Shown piece by piece: positions 1 through 8,566 of a stretch of 64,000 nt of DNA. Every line of letters begins with the position of its first letter. Positions within the stretch are counted from its first letter, which is position 1. A program made the position numbers and the translations under genes. The stretch comes from Marinilabiliaceae bacterium UBA5488. GTDB taxonomy: Bacteria; Bacteroidota; Bacteroidia; Bacteroidales; Marinilabiliaceae. The notes below the pieces were generated by a model. That model saw only the letters and a list, made by a program, of their open reading frames with translations. It did not search any database and was not told where the DNA came from. The stretch spans positions 17,021 through 81,020 of the forward strand of contig DIPM01000034.1 of the NCBI GenBank assembly GCA_002427105.1. Direction: 5' to 3'.

Positions 1-347
1 CCCGAATGAACAGTCAGCAACCCGCCGCCAGCCTCAACCCATGCACTTAAAGCATCTTTTCCCTCATCATCCAAAGTAGAGCCCGTGGTCAATAAAAACA
101 CAAGAGCGCCATAGTGTTGCAGAGAATCAGTCCTAAAGTCAGCCTCGTTCTCACTAAAAGTTAAGACCCAGTTATTAGCTATTGCCAGTTGTTCAAACCC
201 TGCTTTGGCAGCCTCAATAGCCTCATGCCTGAAGCCCTCCGTTTTAGTGTAAATAAGGATCTCCATACTATTTTTTTGAGGTTTACATGATTGGCCGCCG
301 GGCAGAACCACAGCTAAGAGCAATACAAAACAAATAATTTTTCGCAT
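1..347 (-). CDS. ThuA-like domain lipoprotein, partial (N-terminal 115 residues)
   Basis: The gene starts at the ATG read from 347 and runs off the left edge of the window, so only the N-terminus is seen. Residues 1-20 form a hydrophobic signal ending GGQSC, a lipobox-like site with Cys21 as the likely lipidated residue, so an envelope location is expected. From residue 31 the sequence reads LIYTKTEGFRHEAI and later GGGLLTVHSG, which match the first strand and the nucleotide-independent class I amidotransferase-like core of ThuA (trehalose utilisation) proteins, a family common as secreted or lipoprotein forms in Bacteroidota. The substrate cannot be told from the sequence. It could alternatively be a larger multidomain protein with ThuA at its N-terminus. 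Confidence 0.75.
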   Translation of the reverse strand, partial: MRKIICFVLLLAVVLPGGQSCKPQKNSMEILIYTKTEGFRHEAIEAAKAGFEQLAIANNWVLTFSENEADFRTDSLQHYGALVFLLTTGSTLDDEGKDALSAWVEAGGGLLTVHS

Positions 348-506
348 TTCACTTAATTATTGTCGTAATACCTGACTTTCTCTTATAGCAGTAAAAATAC
401 AAATATTTATTTACTGCCCGATTTATTTGAAGGCTAATAAAGCACAAAGCTACAAGCATGCAGTTCTCCCGGCCTCAGGCATAACCCGTTTTACAGGCAG
501 GGTCTT

Positions 507-1468
507 TTATTTGCTTATTAATTGTTGAGTTAACTTAATCATTGTCCTGAATGAAATGTCAGGATGGGCAACTTGATTAACTGTCCCAACTATAAAAATA
601 TTACCTTCCGGGCTATAATATGCCAATGCTCCGGAAAGTCCTGAATGTCCAATAAAATTAGGCACCGCACCTGTCGGGTTAAAAATCCACGGAAGTTTAA
701 ACAAGTGAATTCCAATTCCTAATTTCAAAGGAGGAAATATGTTTTTCCAATCCTGCAATTCATCGATATACTCTTTTGCAAATATCTTTCCGGAAAAAAA
801 TGCTTCTAAAAAAATAAGCATATCGTTTGAAGTTGAAACTATTCCACCGTCAGCCCCAAAAGATGTCATTGCCTGGGGTATGTGCAGTTCTGTTCCTTTG
901 TAATAGAGTGTCTTTGGCGTTTTGTCAGATGGGTCTTGATAGAGATAGGTTTTTGTCAAACCAAGTGGTTCGATTATATATTCTCTACAAGTTTCGTCAT
1001 ACGTTTTATGCGTTATATTTTCAATGATTTTGTCTAAAAGCTGGAAATTTGCATCTGAATAGCTTGCCTTACCTTTTGCTCCCGGAGCAAAAGGTAAGCT
1101 TTCCCTTTGTAAACGTGCAATCCCGAAAGAATTGATTTGTCAATGTAATTAGCGATTTTGTCATCAAGGCTGAGCTTGCTTTCTTCTCTCAGTTTTAGAA
1201 TTATCGCGCTAGTGAATAATTTAGTTGTGCTCGCAATGAAATAAGGTTGGTCTATCGACAAATTGCCGGATGCTCCATTCCAAAGCAGTGTTTCTTTTTT
1301 TAAGGCGAAAGATGTCCCAAATATTTTTTTGTTGTCAACAGTTTTGTCAAGGATGGCTTGAAATGATTTCTCTTTTTCTGTTGTCGTTTGCTCAAATGTA
1401 GTCTTCATAATTCCCGGAGAATTAATAATGTAAATATTTCCATAATCTACTTTTAGTCTTGATGCCAA
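507..1468 (-). pseudogene. Serine hydrolase (beta-lactamase class C/EstB-like) disrupted by deletion and frameshift
   Basis: Two reading frames on the minus strand together make one serine hydrolase. The upstream part (1468 to about 1100) carries the SxxK nucleophile motif IASTTKLFTSA and ends its family-like stretch at SGLHVYKGK. The downstream part (about 1110 to 507, in another frame) resumes at PFAPGAKGKASYSDANFQ, which holds the Y-x-N type motif, and continues to GHSGLSGALAYYSPEG and the normal C-terminus. The roughly 55 residues that normally lie between (the loop with the HTSGL motif) are missing and the frame changes, so the gene is almost certainly dead. No ATG is seen at the 5' end; the frame opens with TTG codons or an internal ATG at residue 21. 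Confidence 0.75.
1068..1098. repeat. Perfect 31-nt palindrome inside the serine hydrolase pseudogene
   Basis: Two 15-nt arms (CTTACCTTTTGCTCC and its exact complement) flank a single base. It lies just at the downstream side of the deletion/frameshift junction of the pseudogene and would be a strong cruciform or hairpin. Confidence 0.85.
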
Positions 1469-1692
1469 GTGATTGCAACATAAGCAGTGGCGGATTATGT
1501 GGCTACAAACTTATCAAAAGCTTACAAGCTTTCATTTACAGCACACCATTAAGTTTGTATTAATAAATTCGCTTAGCCCTGGCGGAATCTTGTAGCTTAG
1601 GGACGCTAGTTCAGACCTGATTAGCTGCCAAGCAGAACAAAACCGGCAAAAATTAAAATTCTGAAAAAATGAAACTATTTACCGGCAAATAA
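1469..1692. other. Intergenic spacer between the pseudogene and the his promoter
   Basis: No gene or RNA is recognised. The only structure seen is a small AAGCTTACAAGCTTT-like inverted sequence near 1520. The rest is unassigned. Confidence 0.4.
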
Positions 1693-1723
1693 TTTGAATC
1701 AAAGAGAAAAAATTATAGTTTTG
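1693..1723 (+). promoter_or_regulatory. Bacteroidota consensus promoter of the his operon
   Basis: TTTG at 1693-1696, a 19-nt spacer, then TAGTTTTG (TAnnTTTG) at 1716-1723. This matches the -33/-7 consensus known for the Bacteroidota primary sigma factor. The transcript would start near 1730, about 15 nt before the leader peptide ATG. Confidence 0.75.
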
Positions 1724-1744
1724 TAGTGATTTAATAATTTTAAT

Positions 1745-1792
1745 ATGATATACACTGCTCACATCAACGCTCATCATCATCTCCAAAGATAA
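1745..1792 (+). CDS. hisL: his operon leader peptide (15 aa, four histidines)
   Basis: The short frame encodes MIYTAHINAHHHLQR followed by TAA. Histidine makes up 4 of 15 residues, three of them consecutive (codons CAT CAT CAT at 1772-1780). It sits between a consensus promoter and a hairpin terminator directly upstream of hisG, the layout of the enterobacterial hisL attenuation leader. Its expected role is to stall the ribosome when His-tRNA is short. The RNA pairings that would turn this into a switch are listed separately. The symbol is used by analogy of function; sequence similarity to enterobacterial HisL is limited to the His run. Confidence 0.8.
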   Translation: MIYTAHINAHHHLQR

Positions 1793-1839
1793 GGGGTGGG
1801 CTTGTTGTGTTTAATAATATTATACAAAAAGGCTTACCC
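1778..1839 (+). promoter_or_regulatory. Alternative leader pairings (pause stem and antiterminator)
   Basis: Bases 1778-1783, the last His codon plus CTC, can pair with 1793-1798 (GGGGTG), leaving a 9-nt loop. Bases 1794-1803 (GGGTGGGCTT) can instead pair over ten positions, wobbles included, with 1830-1839, the left arm of the terminator. A ribosome stalled on the His codons would cover 1778-1783, free 1794-1803 and so block the terminator. The pairings are read directly from the bases; the mechanism is inferred. Confidence 0.65.
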
Positions 1840-1860
1840 TGCGGTAAGCCTTCCTTGTTT
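1829..1860 (+). terminator. Attenuator terminator ahead of hisG
   Basis: AAGGCTTACC at 1829-1838 and GGTAAGCCTT at 1843-1852 form a perfect 10-bp stem with a 4-nt loop, followed by the moderately U-rich CCTTGTTT. It lies about 100 nt before hisG and after the leader peptide stop, as expected for an attenuator and not for the end of an upstream gene. Confidence 0.8.
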
Positions 1861-1953
1861 ATTATAAGATAGAGATTGATATAAATATGCATATTTTGAA
1901 ACTAACCGGAAGAGCTGTAACTTACATACTCTTCAAATCAAATAAGACCGCAA

Positions 1954-2823
1954 ATGATTGATACAGAAAAAACTTTGAGAATTGCACTTCAAAAAAAGGG
2001 TCGTTTACTTGACGACAGCATGTCATTGATGAAAGATTCAGGCATCAAATTCAATATCGGAACGGGCCGCCTGGTAGCGCAATCAACAGGCTTTCCGGTT
2101 GAAGCATTGTTTTTGAGAGATGATGATATCCCTCAAACGGTGTTTGATGGCGTTGCCGACGTTGGTATAGTTGGGGAAAACGAATACGCCGAAAAGGGAT
2201 ATAAGCTGGATGTGGTTAAGCGCCTCGGATTCAGCCGCTGTCGTCTGTCTTTGGCCATCCCCAAAGGCGAACATTACAGCGGTGTAGGCTGGTTTAACGG
2301 CAAAAAAGTCGCCACCTCCTACCCCAAAATTCTCAAAAAGTTCTTCGACGAAAAGAAAATTCAGGCAGTTATTCACGAGATTGCCGGTTCTGTTGAGATA
2401 GCGCCGGGAATAGGGCTTGCCGATGCTATTTTTGATATAGTGAGCTCCGGCAGCACCCTGGTAGCCAACAACCTGAAAGAAGTTGCTGTTGTTATGTACT
2501 CTGAGGCTGTGCTCGTTGCCAACAAGGATTTGGATGAGGAAAAACGCGCCATTTTGGATCAGATGATGTTCAGATTCGATGCAGTTCAGGCGTCTGCATC
2601 AAACAAGTATGTGCTTTTGAATGCTCCCAACGACAGAGTGAAGGATATTGCAAACATCCTTCCCGGGATGAAAAGCCCTACAGTACTACCTCTTGCCGAG
2701 GAAGGCTGGAGCTCGGTTCATTCAGTAATTCAGGAAGAAAAATTCTGGGAAGTTATCGACCAGTTAAAATCTTGTGGAGCACAAGGGATACTGATTATCC
2801 CCATTGAGAAAATGATATTGTAA
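1954..2823 (+). CDS. hisG: ATP phosphoribosyltransferase, long form
   Basis: HisG joins ATP and PRPP to give phosphoribosyl-ATP, the first committed step of histidine biosynthesis, in the cytoplasm. At 289 residues this is the long form: two catalytic lobes (about 1-210, beginning LRIALQKKGRL) followed by a C-terminal ACT-like domain of about 75 residues that binds histidine, so feedback inhibition is expected and no HisZ partner is needed. It is the first structural gene after the attenuator, with hisD 56 nt downstream. The ATG at 1954 aligns with the usual HisG N-terminus. Confidence 0.97.
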   Translation: MIDTEKTLRIALQKKGRLLDDSMSLMKDSGIKFNIGTGRLVAQSTGFPVEALFLRDDDIPQTVFDGVADVGIVGENEYAEKGYKLDVVKRLGFSRCRLSLAIPKGEHYSGVGWFNGKKVATSYPKILKKFFDEKKIQAVIHEIAGSVEIAPGIGLADAIFDIVSSGSTLVANNLKEVAVVMYSEAVLVANKDLDEEKRAILDQMMFRFDAVQASASNKYVLLNAPNDRVKDIANILPGMKSPTVLPLAEEGWSSVHSVIQEEKFWEVIDQLKSCGAQGILIIPIEKMIL

Positions 2824-2879
2824 CAACCGGGTCAAATAATAACTGATATTCTTGGGCATAGTAATTTAAGCCAATAATC

Positions 2880-4163
2880 ATGCAAAAATATGTAAACCCG
2901 CCGGCTTCTGAGTGGACAAAGCTCTTGAAGCGACCGGAAGTAAGTACTTCAGACTTATATGATTCAGCAAATTCTGTGCTGGAAGACATCAGGCGCGAAG
3001 GCGATAAGGCTGTAGCACGCTATTCTGCAAAATACGATGCTTATACAGCTCATCAATTTGAAGTAAGCGCAGATGAAATAGAGCTTGCCGAAGAGCAACT
3101 GTCGGAAGAACTTAAGTCGGCTATCCGCAGGGCTGCCGCTAACATTGAGAAGTTTCACGCCGCCCAGTGGCATTCGAAAACCATAGTCGAAACCGAGCCG
3201 GGTGTCAGTTGTTGGCAGAAGAGTGTCCCAATAGAAAAAGTAGGTTTATATGTGCCCGGAGGAACAGCTCCCTTATTCTCGACCGTGCTTATGCTGGGCA
3301 TTCCGGCTCGCATTGCCGGATGTAGCACCATAGTGCTGTGCAGTCCTCCCTCAAGTAATGGAAATATAAATCCCGCTATTCTGTTTGCCGCTAAGCTAGC
3401 CGGGATAAAGCAAATTTTCAGGATTGGCGGGATACAGGCAATTGGAGCCATGGCTTTTGGCACTCAAACAGTGCCGAAAGTTTATAAGATATTCGGCCCC
3501 GGCAACCGCTTCGTAACTGCTGCCAAGCAGCTGGTCAGCCTTAAAGACACCGCCATAGATATGCCGGCGGGGCCTTCTGAGGTTCTAATTATGGCCGACG
3601 AAACGGCAAATCCCGCCTTTGTTGCAGCCGATTTGCTCTCACAGGCTGAGCACGGTGCCGATAGTCAGGTAATATTGCTTACAAATTCGCCCGGGCTTTT
3701 GGATGCCACACTGGCCGAAATTGATAAGCAGGTCAAGATCTTGCCCCGCCAGGCAGGTGCTCTCACCGCTCTTAGCCATAGCCGCGCCTTCCTCTTACCC
3801 TCAATGGAAGAGATGATGAAGATGAGCAATCTTTACGCGCCTGAGCACCTTATACTATCTGTAAGAAACGCCGCTGAAGTGGCTGAAAATGTAGTAAACG
3901 CCGGTTCGGTTTTTATCGGCCATTACAGCCCCGAAAGTGCCGGCGATTATGCCTCGGGCACCAACCATACCCTGCCGACTCACGGCTATGCCCGCAGCTA
4001 CTCAGGGGTAAACCTCGACAGCTTCCTAAGGAAAATTACTTTTCAGGAGCTTAGCAAAGAAGGACTTAAAAACCTGGGTCCCGCGATTGAACTAATGGCG
4101 GAGGCTGAAATGCTTCAGGCTCACAAAAACGCCGTAACAATTAGATTAAACAGTCTCAAATAA
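2880..4163 (+). CDS. hisD: Histidinol dehydrogenase
   Basis: HisD oxidises L-histidinol to L-histidine in two NAD+-dependent steps, the last steps of the pathway. The 427-residue length is normal. Family signatures are present: VGLYVPGGTAPLFST near residue 120, the conserved IFGPGNRFVTAAKQ segment, and the Zn/substrate region DLLSQAEHGADS with the paired Gln-His, then APEHLIL and SAGDYASGTNHTLPT further on. It is second in the operon; hisC follows after 5 nt, so the two are probably translationally coupled. Confidence 0.97.
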   Translation: MQKYVNPPASEWTKLLKRPEVSTSDLYDSANSVLEDIRREGDKAVARYSAKYDAYTAHQFEVSADEIELAEEQLSEELKSAIRRAAANIEKFHAAQWHSKTIVETEPGVSCWQKSVPIEKVGLYVPGGTAPLFSTVLMLGIPARIAGCSTIVLCSPPSSNGNINPAILFAAKLAGIKQIFRIGGIQAIGAMAFGTQTVPKVYKIFGPGNRFVTAAKQLVSLKDTAIDMPAGPSEVLIMADETANPAFVAADLLSQAEHGADSQVILLTNSPGLLDATLAEIDKQVKILPRQAGALTALSHSRAFLLPSMEEMMKMSNLYAPEHLILSVRNAAEVAENVVNAGSVFIGHYSPESAGDYASGTNHTLPTHGYARSYSGVNLDSFLRKITFQELSKEGLKNLGPAIELMAEAEMLQAHKNAVTIRLNSLK

Positions 4164-4168
4164 TATTT

Positions 4169-5209
4169 ATGAAGTCAATAGAAGAGTTGCTGCGCCCCAA
4201 TATTTTAAACCTAAAACCATATTCTTCGGCGCGTGACGAATATAGTGGTGATACAGGGGTATTTCTCGACGCCAACGAAAATCCTTACAATGAACCCTTC
4301 AACCGCTACCCCGACCCCTATCAGAGAAAACTGAAAGCTATAATCGGAGACTTGAAGGCTTGCAGCCCCGATAATATATTTCTGGGTAATGGCTCAGATG
4401 AGCCTATAGACCTGCTTTTCCGGGCTTTTTGCCGACCCGGCATTGACAATGTGGTATCGATAGACCCTACCTATGGCATGTACTCTGTGGCAGCTGCTAC
4501 CAACGATACTGAAGTTAAGAAAGTGCTTTTAACCAGTGAGTTCCAGCTAGATGTAAGAGCTTTACTTAATGCCGTTGACAGCTCTACGAAAATGATATGG
4601 CTATGCTCGCCCAACAACCCGACGGGCAACGTGTTCAGGCAGGCTGACATAAAGCATATCATCAATTCATTCTCAGGACTTGTGATTCTGGATGAGGCCT
4701 ATATCGATTTTGCCCCGGGAAGCAGCTTTTTGCCGCATCTTAAGGACTACCCAAATCTGCTTATTCTCCAAACCTTTTCCAAAGCATGGGGAATGGCAGG
4801 CATCCGGTTGGGAATGGCTTTCGCCCAAGCTCCTGTTATCAAGATATTGAGTCGTATAAAATATCCTTATAACCTCAATATTCTTACACAAAAGACTGCT
4901 ATAGAGCTAATTGGGAAAAATCGCGAAAGGGTAAGCAAATGGATAGAGCAGCTATTATCTGAAAGAGAAAAAATGGCTGCCTATCTAAAGACTTTGCCCT
5001 TTGTGAAGCATGTTTATCCTTCAGACGCCAACTTCCTGCTGGTAAAAACAGATGACCCAAAACGAATATACAAATACCTGACCGACAAGATGATTATTGT
5101 ACGTGACCGCTCCTCGGTTGCCCTTTGCGAAGGATGTCTGCGTATCACTATTGGCTCACCGGGGGAAAACAAAGAACTCAAAGAGGCCTTAAATTCATTT
5201 AAATTATAA
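4169..5209 (+). CDS. hisC: Histidinol-phosphate aminotransferase
   Basis: This PLP enzyme converts imidazole-acetol phosphate and glutamate to histidinol phosphate. The 346 residues fit the fold type I family. Visible motifs are LGNGSDEPID for phosphate/PLP contact, SPNNPTGN, VILDEAYIDF and the PLP-lysine segment FSKAWGMAGIRLGMAF with Lys near residue 205. It starts 5 nt after hisD and ends 14 nt before hisB, so it belongs to the same transcript. Confidence 0.97.
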   Translation: MKSIEELLRPNILNLKPYSSARDEYSGDTGVFLDANENPYNEPFNRYPDPYQRKLKAIIGDLKACSPDNIFLGNGSDEPIDLLFRAFCRPGIDNVVSIDPTYGMYSVAAATNDTEVKKVLLTSEFQLDVRALLNAVDSSTKMIWLCSPNNPTGNVFRQADIKHIINSFSGLVILDEAYIDFAPGSSFLPHLKDYPNLLILQTFSKAWGMAGIRLGMAFAQAPVIKILSRIKYPYNLNILTQKTAIELIGKNRERVSKWIEQLLSEREKMAAYLKTLPFVKHVYPSDANFLLVKTDDPKRIYKYLTDKMIIVRDRSSVALCEGCLRITIGSPGENKELKEALNSFKL

Positions 5210-5223
5210 GACAGCTATATAAA

Positions 5224-6354
5224 ATGAAAAGACGACTTCTCTTTATAGACCGCGACGGCACAATAATAATTGAGCCTCCTATTGACTATCAGGTTGACTC
5301 ATTAGAAAAACTTGAGTTTTACCCTAAGGTAATCCGAAACCTGAACCTGATAGCTACCAAGCTTGACTTTGAGCTGGTTATGGTTACCAATCAGGACGGC
5401 CTGGGCAGAGATATTTTTCCGGAAGAAACATTCTGGCCGGCGCATAACAAGATGATGAAGACCCTTGAAGGCGAAGGTATCACTTTTGCAAAAGTGCATA
5501 TAGACCGCTCCTTCCCGGAAGACAATCTCGACACGCGCAAGCCCGGAACTGGTATGCTTAAAGAATATTTTAGCGATAAATATGATTTGGCAGGGTCTTT
5601 CGTGATTGGCGACAGGCTGACTGATGTCGAAATGGCTAAAAACCTGGGATGCAAGGGCATATTTATAAAGGAGGAGAAGGAGGCATTGAGCGCCCTGGCC
5701 GAGGCTCACCTAGAGGAGCATTGCGCACTTATTACAGAAGACTGGGATCAGATTACAGCCTTCCTTTTCAAAGCGGATCGCACAGCTGTGGTTGACAGAA
5801 AAACTGCCGAAACAACAGTTCATATAGAGCTGGATCTGGACGGAACAGGCAACTGCGACATAACGACCGGACTGAGCTTTTTCGACCACATGCTCGATCA
5901 GATTGGCCGCCATTCAGGTGTTGACCTGACTATCCATACAGATGGCGACCTTCATGTAGATGAACACCATACCATAGAAGATACAGGACTGGCCTTAGGC
6001 GAAGCCTTCAAAAAAGCCCTGGGTGACAAACGCGGAATTGACCGCTATGGTTTTTGCCTGCCAATGGACGATGTGCTTGCCCAGGTGGCTATTGATTTTG
6101 GTGGCCGTCCATGGTTGGTGTGGGATGTTGACTTCAAACGCGAAATGGTGGGTGATATGCCTACCGAGATGGTGCATCATTTCTTTAAAAGCTTCTCTGA
6201 CACATCATTAAGCAATCTGAATATTAAAGCAGAAGGAGCTAACGAGCACCACAAAATTGAAGGAATCTTTAAGGCCTTTGCTAAAGCTATCAAGGCAGCC
6301 ATCCGTAAGGATCCCTTCAACAATCAACTACCCAGCACCAAGGGCGCGTTATAG
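5224..6354 (+). CDS. hisB: Bifunctional histidinol-phosphatase / imidazoleglycerol-phosphate dehydratase
   Basis: This is a fused HisB of 376 residues. The N-terminal HAD phosphatase opens with LFIDRDGT (DxDxT catalytic motif, residues about 6-13) and removes phosphate from histidinol phosphate. The C-terminal IGPD domain starts around residue 185 and shows the Mn-binding clusters SFFDHMLDQIGRHSG, DEHHTIEDTG and MVHHFFKSFS. Fused HisB is known from Enterobacteria and Bacteroidota. It is the last his gene in view; hisH, hisA, hisF and hisI do not follow it and must lie elsewhere. Confidence 0.96.
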   Translation: MKRRLLFIDRDGTIIIEPPIDYQVDSLEKLEFYPKVIRNLNLIATKLDFELVMVTNQDGLGRDIFPEETFWPAHNKMMKTLEGEGITFAKVHIDRSFPEDNLDTRKPGTGMLKEYFSDKYDLAGSFVIGDRLTDVEMAKNLGCKGIFIKEEKEALSALAEAHLEEHCALITEDWDQITAFLFKADRTAVVDRKTAETTVHIELDLDGTGNCDITTGLSFFDHMLDQIGRHSGVDLTIHTDGDLHVDEHHTIEDTGLALGEAFKKALGDKRGIDRYGFCLPMDDVLAQVAIDFGGRPWLVWDVDFKREMVGDMPTEMVHHFFKSFSDTSLSNLNIKAEGANEHHKIEGIFKAFAKAIKAAIRKDPFNNQLPSTKGAL

Positions 6355-6463
6355 CAACTGTGCGATCTTTTTGTAATAACAATCTAAGCTAACAAAAACC
6401 TTATTTCGGGATAGTCGTAACTTTTAATTATTTTAGCACTTTATTATAACTCTGTGTGAAGCA

Positions 6464-7258
6464 ATGGATTTTAAGGGAAAAACTATCTGGGTTACAGGAG
6501 CCGCATCGGGCATGGGAAAGGCTCTTGCAATAGAACTTGCAGGCGCGGGAAACAAACTCGTACTATCCGACCGTGATGCCGAAGGCTTGAAGCTCACGGT
6601 TAATGCCGCCGAAAATAAGGGCAGCGCATGCTATCCTATTGTTTTAGACATGAGCGATTCTGATGCCATTTACAAAGCCGCCGAGGAGGTAATTCAAAAA
6701 GGCTACAAAATTGATGCTCTCTACCAATTTGCCGGCATTAGTCAGCGCTCTAAAGCAGTTGAAACTCCCTTAGAAAATGACCGGAAGATAATGGAGATAA
6801 ATTTCTTCGGAGTTGTTGCTCTCACCAAGGCTCTATTGCCTCATATAATAGAAAACGGAGGCGGCCAGCTTGCTGCAGCCTCAAGCCTTGTCGGGAAGTT
6901 CGGCTTCCCCTACCGCTCGGCCTATGCAGCCTCAAAACACGCCTTACACGGCTTCTTTGAATCAGTAGTTGCCGAAAATCATCAGCAGCACATACGTGTA
7001 AGCATGATAATAGGAGGTCGTATCAACACCAATATTTCAAAATTTGCCATCGATAAAGACGGGAAAGAACACGGCAAGATGGATCCCGGTCAGGCCAATG
7101 GAATATCTGCCGACAGGGCAGCGAAACAAATAGTGAGGGGTTTGCGTAAGGAAAAAGCAGAAATACCCGTTGGCGGAAACGAGCTGCTGATTTTGAAGAT
7201 AAAGCGCTTTTTGCCCGGTTTACACAGAAAAATTGTAAGAAAGATTAATCCTATGTAG
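6464..7258 (+). CDS. Short-chain dehydrogenase/reductase (SDR)
   Basis: A classical SDR of 264 residues. The cofactor motif is VTGAASGMGKAL near residues 9-20 (TGxxxGxG), and the catalytic YxxxK lies in YRSAYAASKHALHG near residue 155, preceded by the catalytic Ser in AASSLVGKFG. Asp at the end of the second strand (LSDRDAEG) favours NAD(H). The substrate is not predictable; the sequence resembles the broad DltE/YbbO-like SDRs. It lies 109 nt after hisB and 51 nt before a double VOC protein on the same strand, so the two may form a small operon. Confidence 0.85.
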   Translation: MDFKGKTIWVTGAASGMGKALAIELAGAGNKLVLSDRDAEGLKLTVNAAENKGSACYPIVLDMSDSDAIYKAAEEVIQKGYKIDALYQFAGISQRSKAVETPLENDRKIMEINFFGVVALTKALLPHIIENGGGQLAAASSLVGKFGFPYRSAYAASKHALHGFFESVVAENHQQHIRVSMIIGGRINTNISKFAIDKDGKEHGKMDPGQANGISADRAAKQIVRGLRKEKAEIPVGGNELLILKIKRFLPGLHRKIVRKINPM

Positions 7259-7309
7259 AATATTTCAGTGGCAGATCTTCATAATTTGTCATTGCAACAA
7301 AAGAATTAT

Positions 7310-8371
7310 ATGGCAAAAAGAATTAACGGAATTCAGCAGTTGGGAGTTGGGGTAAATGATGTATATGAGGCCTTTAAATGGTATCGTGAAAACTTCGGCA
7401 TGGACATTAAGATGTTCGACACCGCTGCGCTTGCAGAACTGATGCTAAAGCACACGGATGGCGAGCCGCGCGAACGCCACGCTATACTTGCACTTAATTT
7501 GGAAGGCGGCGGAGGCTTCGAGATATGGCAACACACGGGCAAGACTCCTCAGGCAGCATCCTTTCAGCTAAAACTTGGAGATCTGGGAATCAATATCGGC
7601 AAAATAAAAACCTCTGATATTGAGGCAGCATATAAGGAATATAGTTCCAGGGGTCTGGAAATCCTTAGCCCGCTAAGCGAAAACCCTGCCGGGACAAGGC
7701 ACTTCTTTTTGAAGGACATCTATAATAATATATGGGAGCTTGTTGAAGATGACTTCTTATTAATAAAACAAAAATCGGTAAACGGCGGCGTATTGGGAGT
7801 CGTGATTGGCGTTAATGATATTGATGAAAGCCTGAAGGTATATCGCGACATTTTGGGATACGATCAGATTGTGTACGACCAAACAGCCGTTTTCGCCGAC
7901 TGGAAAGGTCTGCCCGGAGGCGATGAAAAATACAGAAGAATATTGCTTAGCCACAGCGCCACCTATAAGGGGAGCTTCAGCCGCCTTTTCGGCCACTCGA
8001 CCCTTGAACTGGTTCAAGCAATGGACAGAAAACCACGCGACATCTACGAGGGACGAATATGGGGCGACCCAGGTTTTATCCATTTATGCTACGATATAAG
8101 CGGAATGGATGAGCTTCGGGAAGAAGTTAAAGAAAAAGGCTTCCCCTTTACAGTTGACAGTGCAAAGGCCATGGACAGTTTTGACATGGGCGAAGCCGCC
8201 GGCAACTTTGCTTATATTCAAGCCCCTGAAGGCACCCTTATCGAGTTCGTTGAGACCCACAAAATACCGCTGCTAAAGAAAATAGGCTGGTATTTGAATC
8301 TTCAAAAACGCGGAGAAAAGCCTCTCCCAAAATGGATGTTCAAGCTTTTCAGCGTAATGAGGGTGAAATAA
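7310..8371 (+). CDS. Two-domain VOC (glyoxalase/dioxygenase superfamily) protein
   Basis: Two vicinal-oxygen-chelate units are visible. The first spans about residues 1-145 (INGIQQLGVGVNDVYEAFK ... FFLKDIYNNIWELVED) and the second about 150-325 (GVLGVVIGVNDIDESLKVY ... FAYIQAPEGTLIEFVET). Glu at the end of each unit and His in FIHLCYD are candidate metal ligands. The reaction is unknown; family members include glyoxalase I, fosfomycin resistance enzymes and extradiol dioxygenases. The ATG at 7310 is preferred over an in-frame GTG at 7268 because the VOC fold begins right after it. It follows the SDR gene closely. Confidence 0.8.
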   Translation: MAKRINGIQQLGVGVNDVYEAFKWYRENFGMDIKMFDTAALAELMLKHTDGEPRERHAILALNLEGGGGFEIWQHTGKTPQAASFQLKLGDLGINIGKIKTSDIEAAYKEYSSRGLEILSPLSENPAGTRHFFLKDIYNNIWELVEDDFLLIKQKSVNGGVLGVVIGVNDIDESLKVYRDILGYDQIVYDQTAVFADWKGLPGGDEKYRRILLSHSATYKGSFSRLFGHSTLELVQAMDRKPRDIYEGRIWGDPGFIHLCYDISGMDELREEVKEKGFPFTVDSAKAMDSFDMGEAAGNFAYIQAPEGTLIEFVETHKIPLLKKIGWYLNLQKRGEKPLPKWMFKLFSVMRVK

Positions 8372-8380
8372 GGCGGAAGT

Positions 8381-8428
8381 GAGTTATGAGTTATGAGTTA
8401 TGAGTTATGAGTTGTAATTATGAGTTAA
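8381..8428. repeat. Heptanucleotide tandem array, GAGTTAT unit
   Basis: Four exact copies of GAGTTAT (8381-8408) are followed by decayed copies to 8428. It lies between the convergent VOC and DUF2721 genes. The reverse complement of the unit is a rotation of CTCATAA, the unit found in the arrays at 51765 and 53730. Confidence 0.9.
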
Positions 8429-8566
8429 GGATTATAAGCTGCTCATAGTAAAGGGCTTTATGGTTTAAATTTTAAACGGATTTATGATTCTCAAGCCATT
8501 TTCCGGAAGAGAAGCAGAAAAATAATCGGAAAGGACATTGGTGTCTATTAATTAGCAAGTGCGTCT

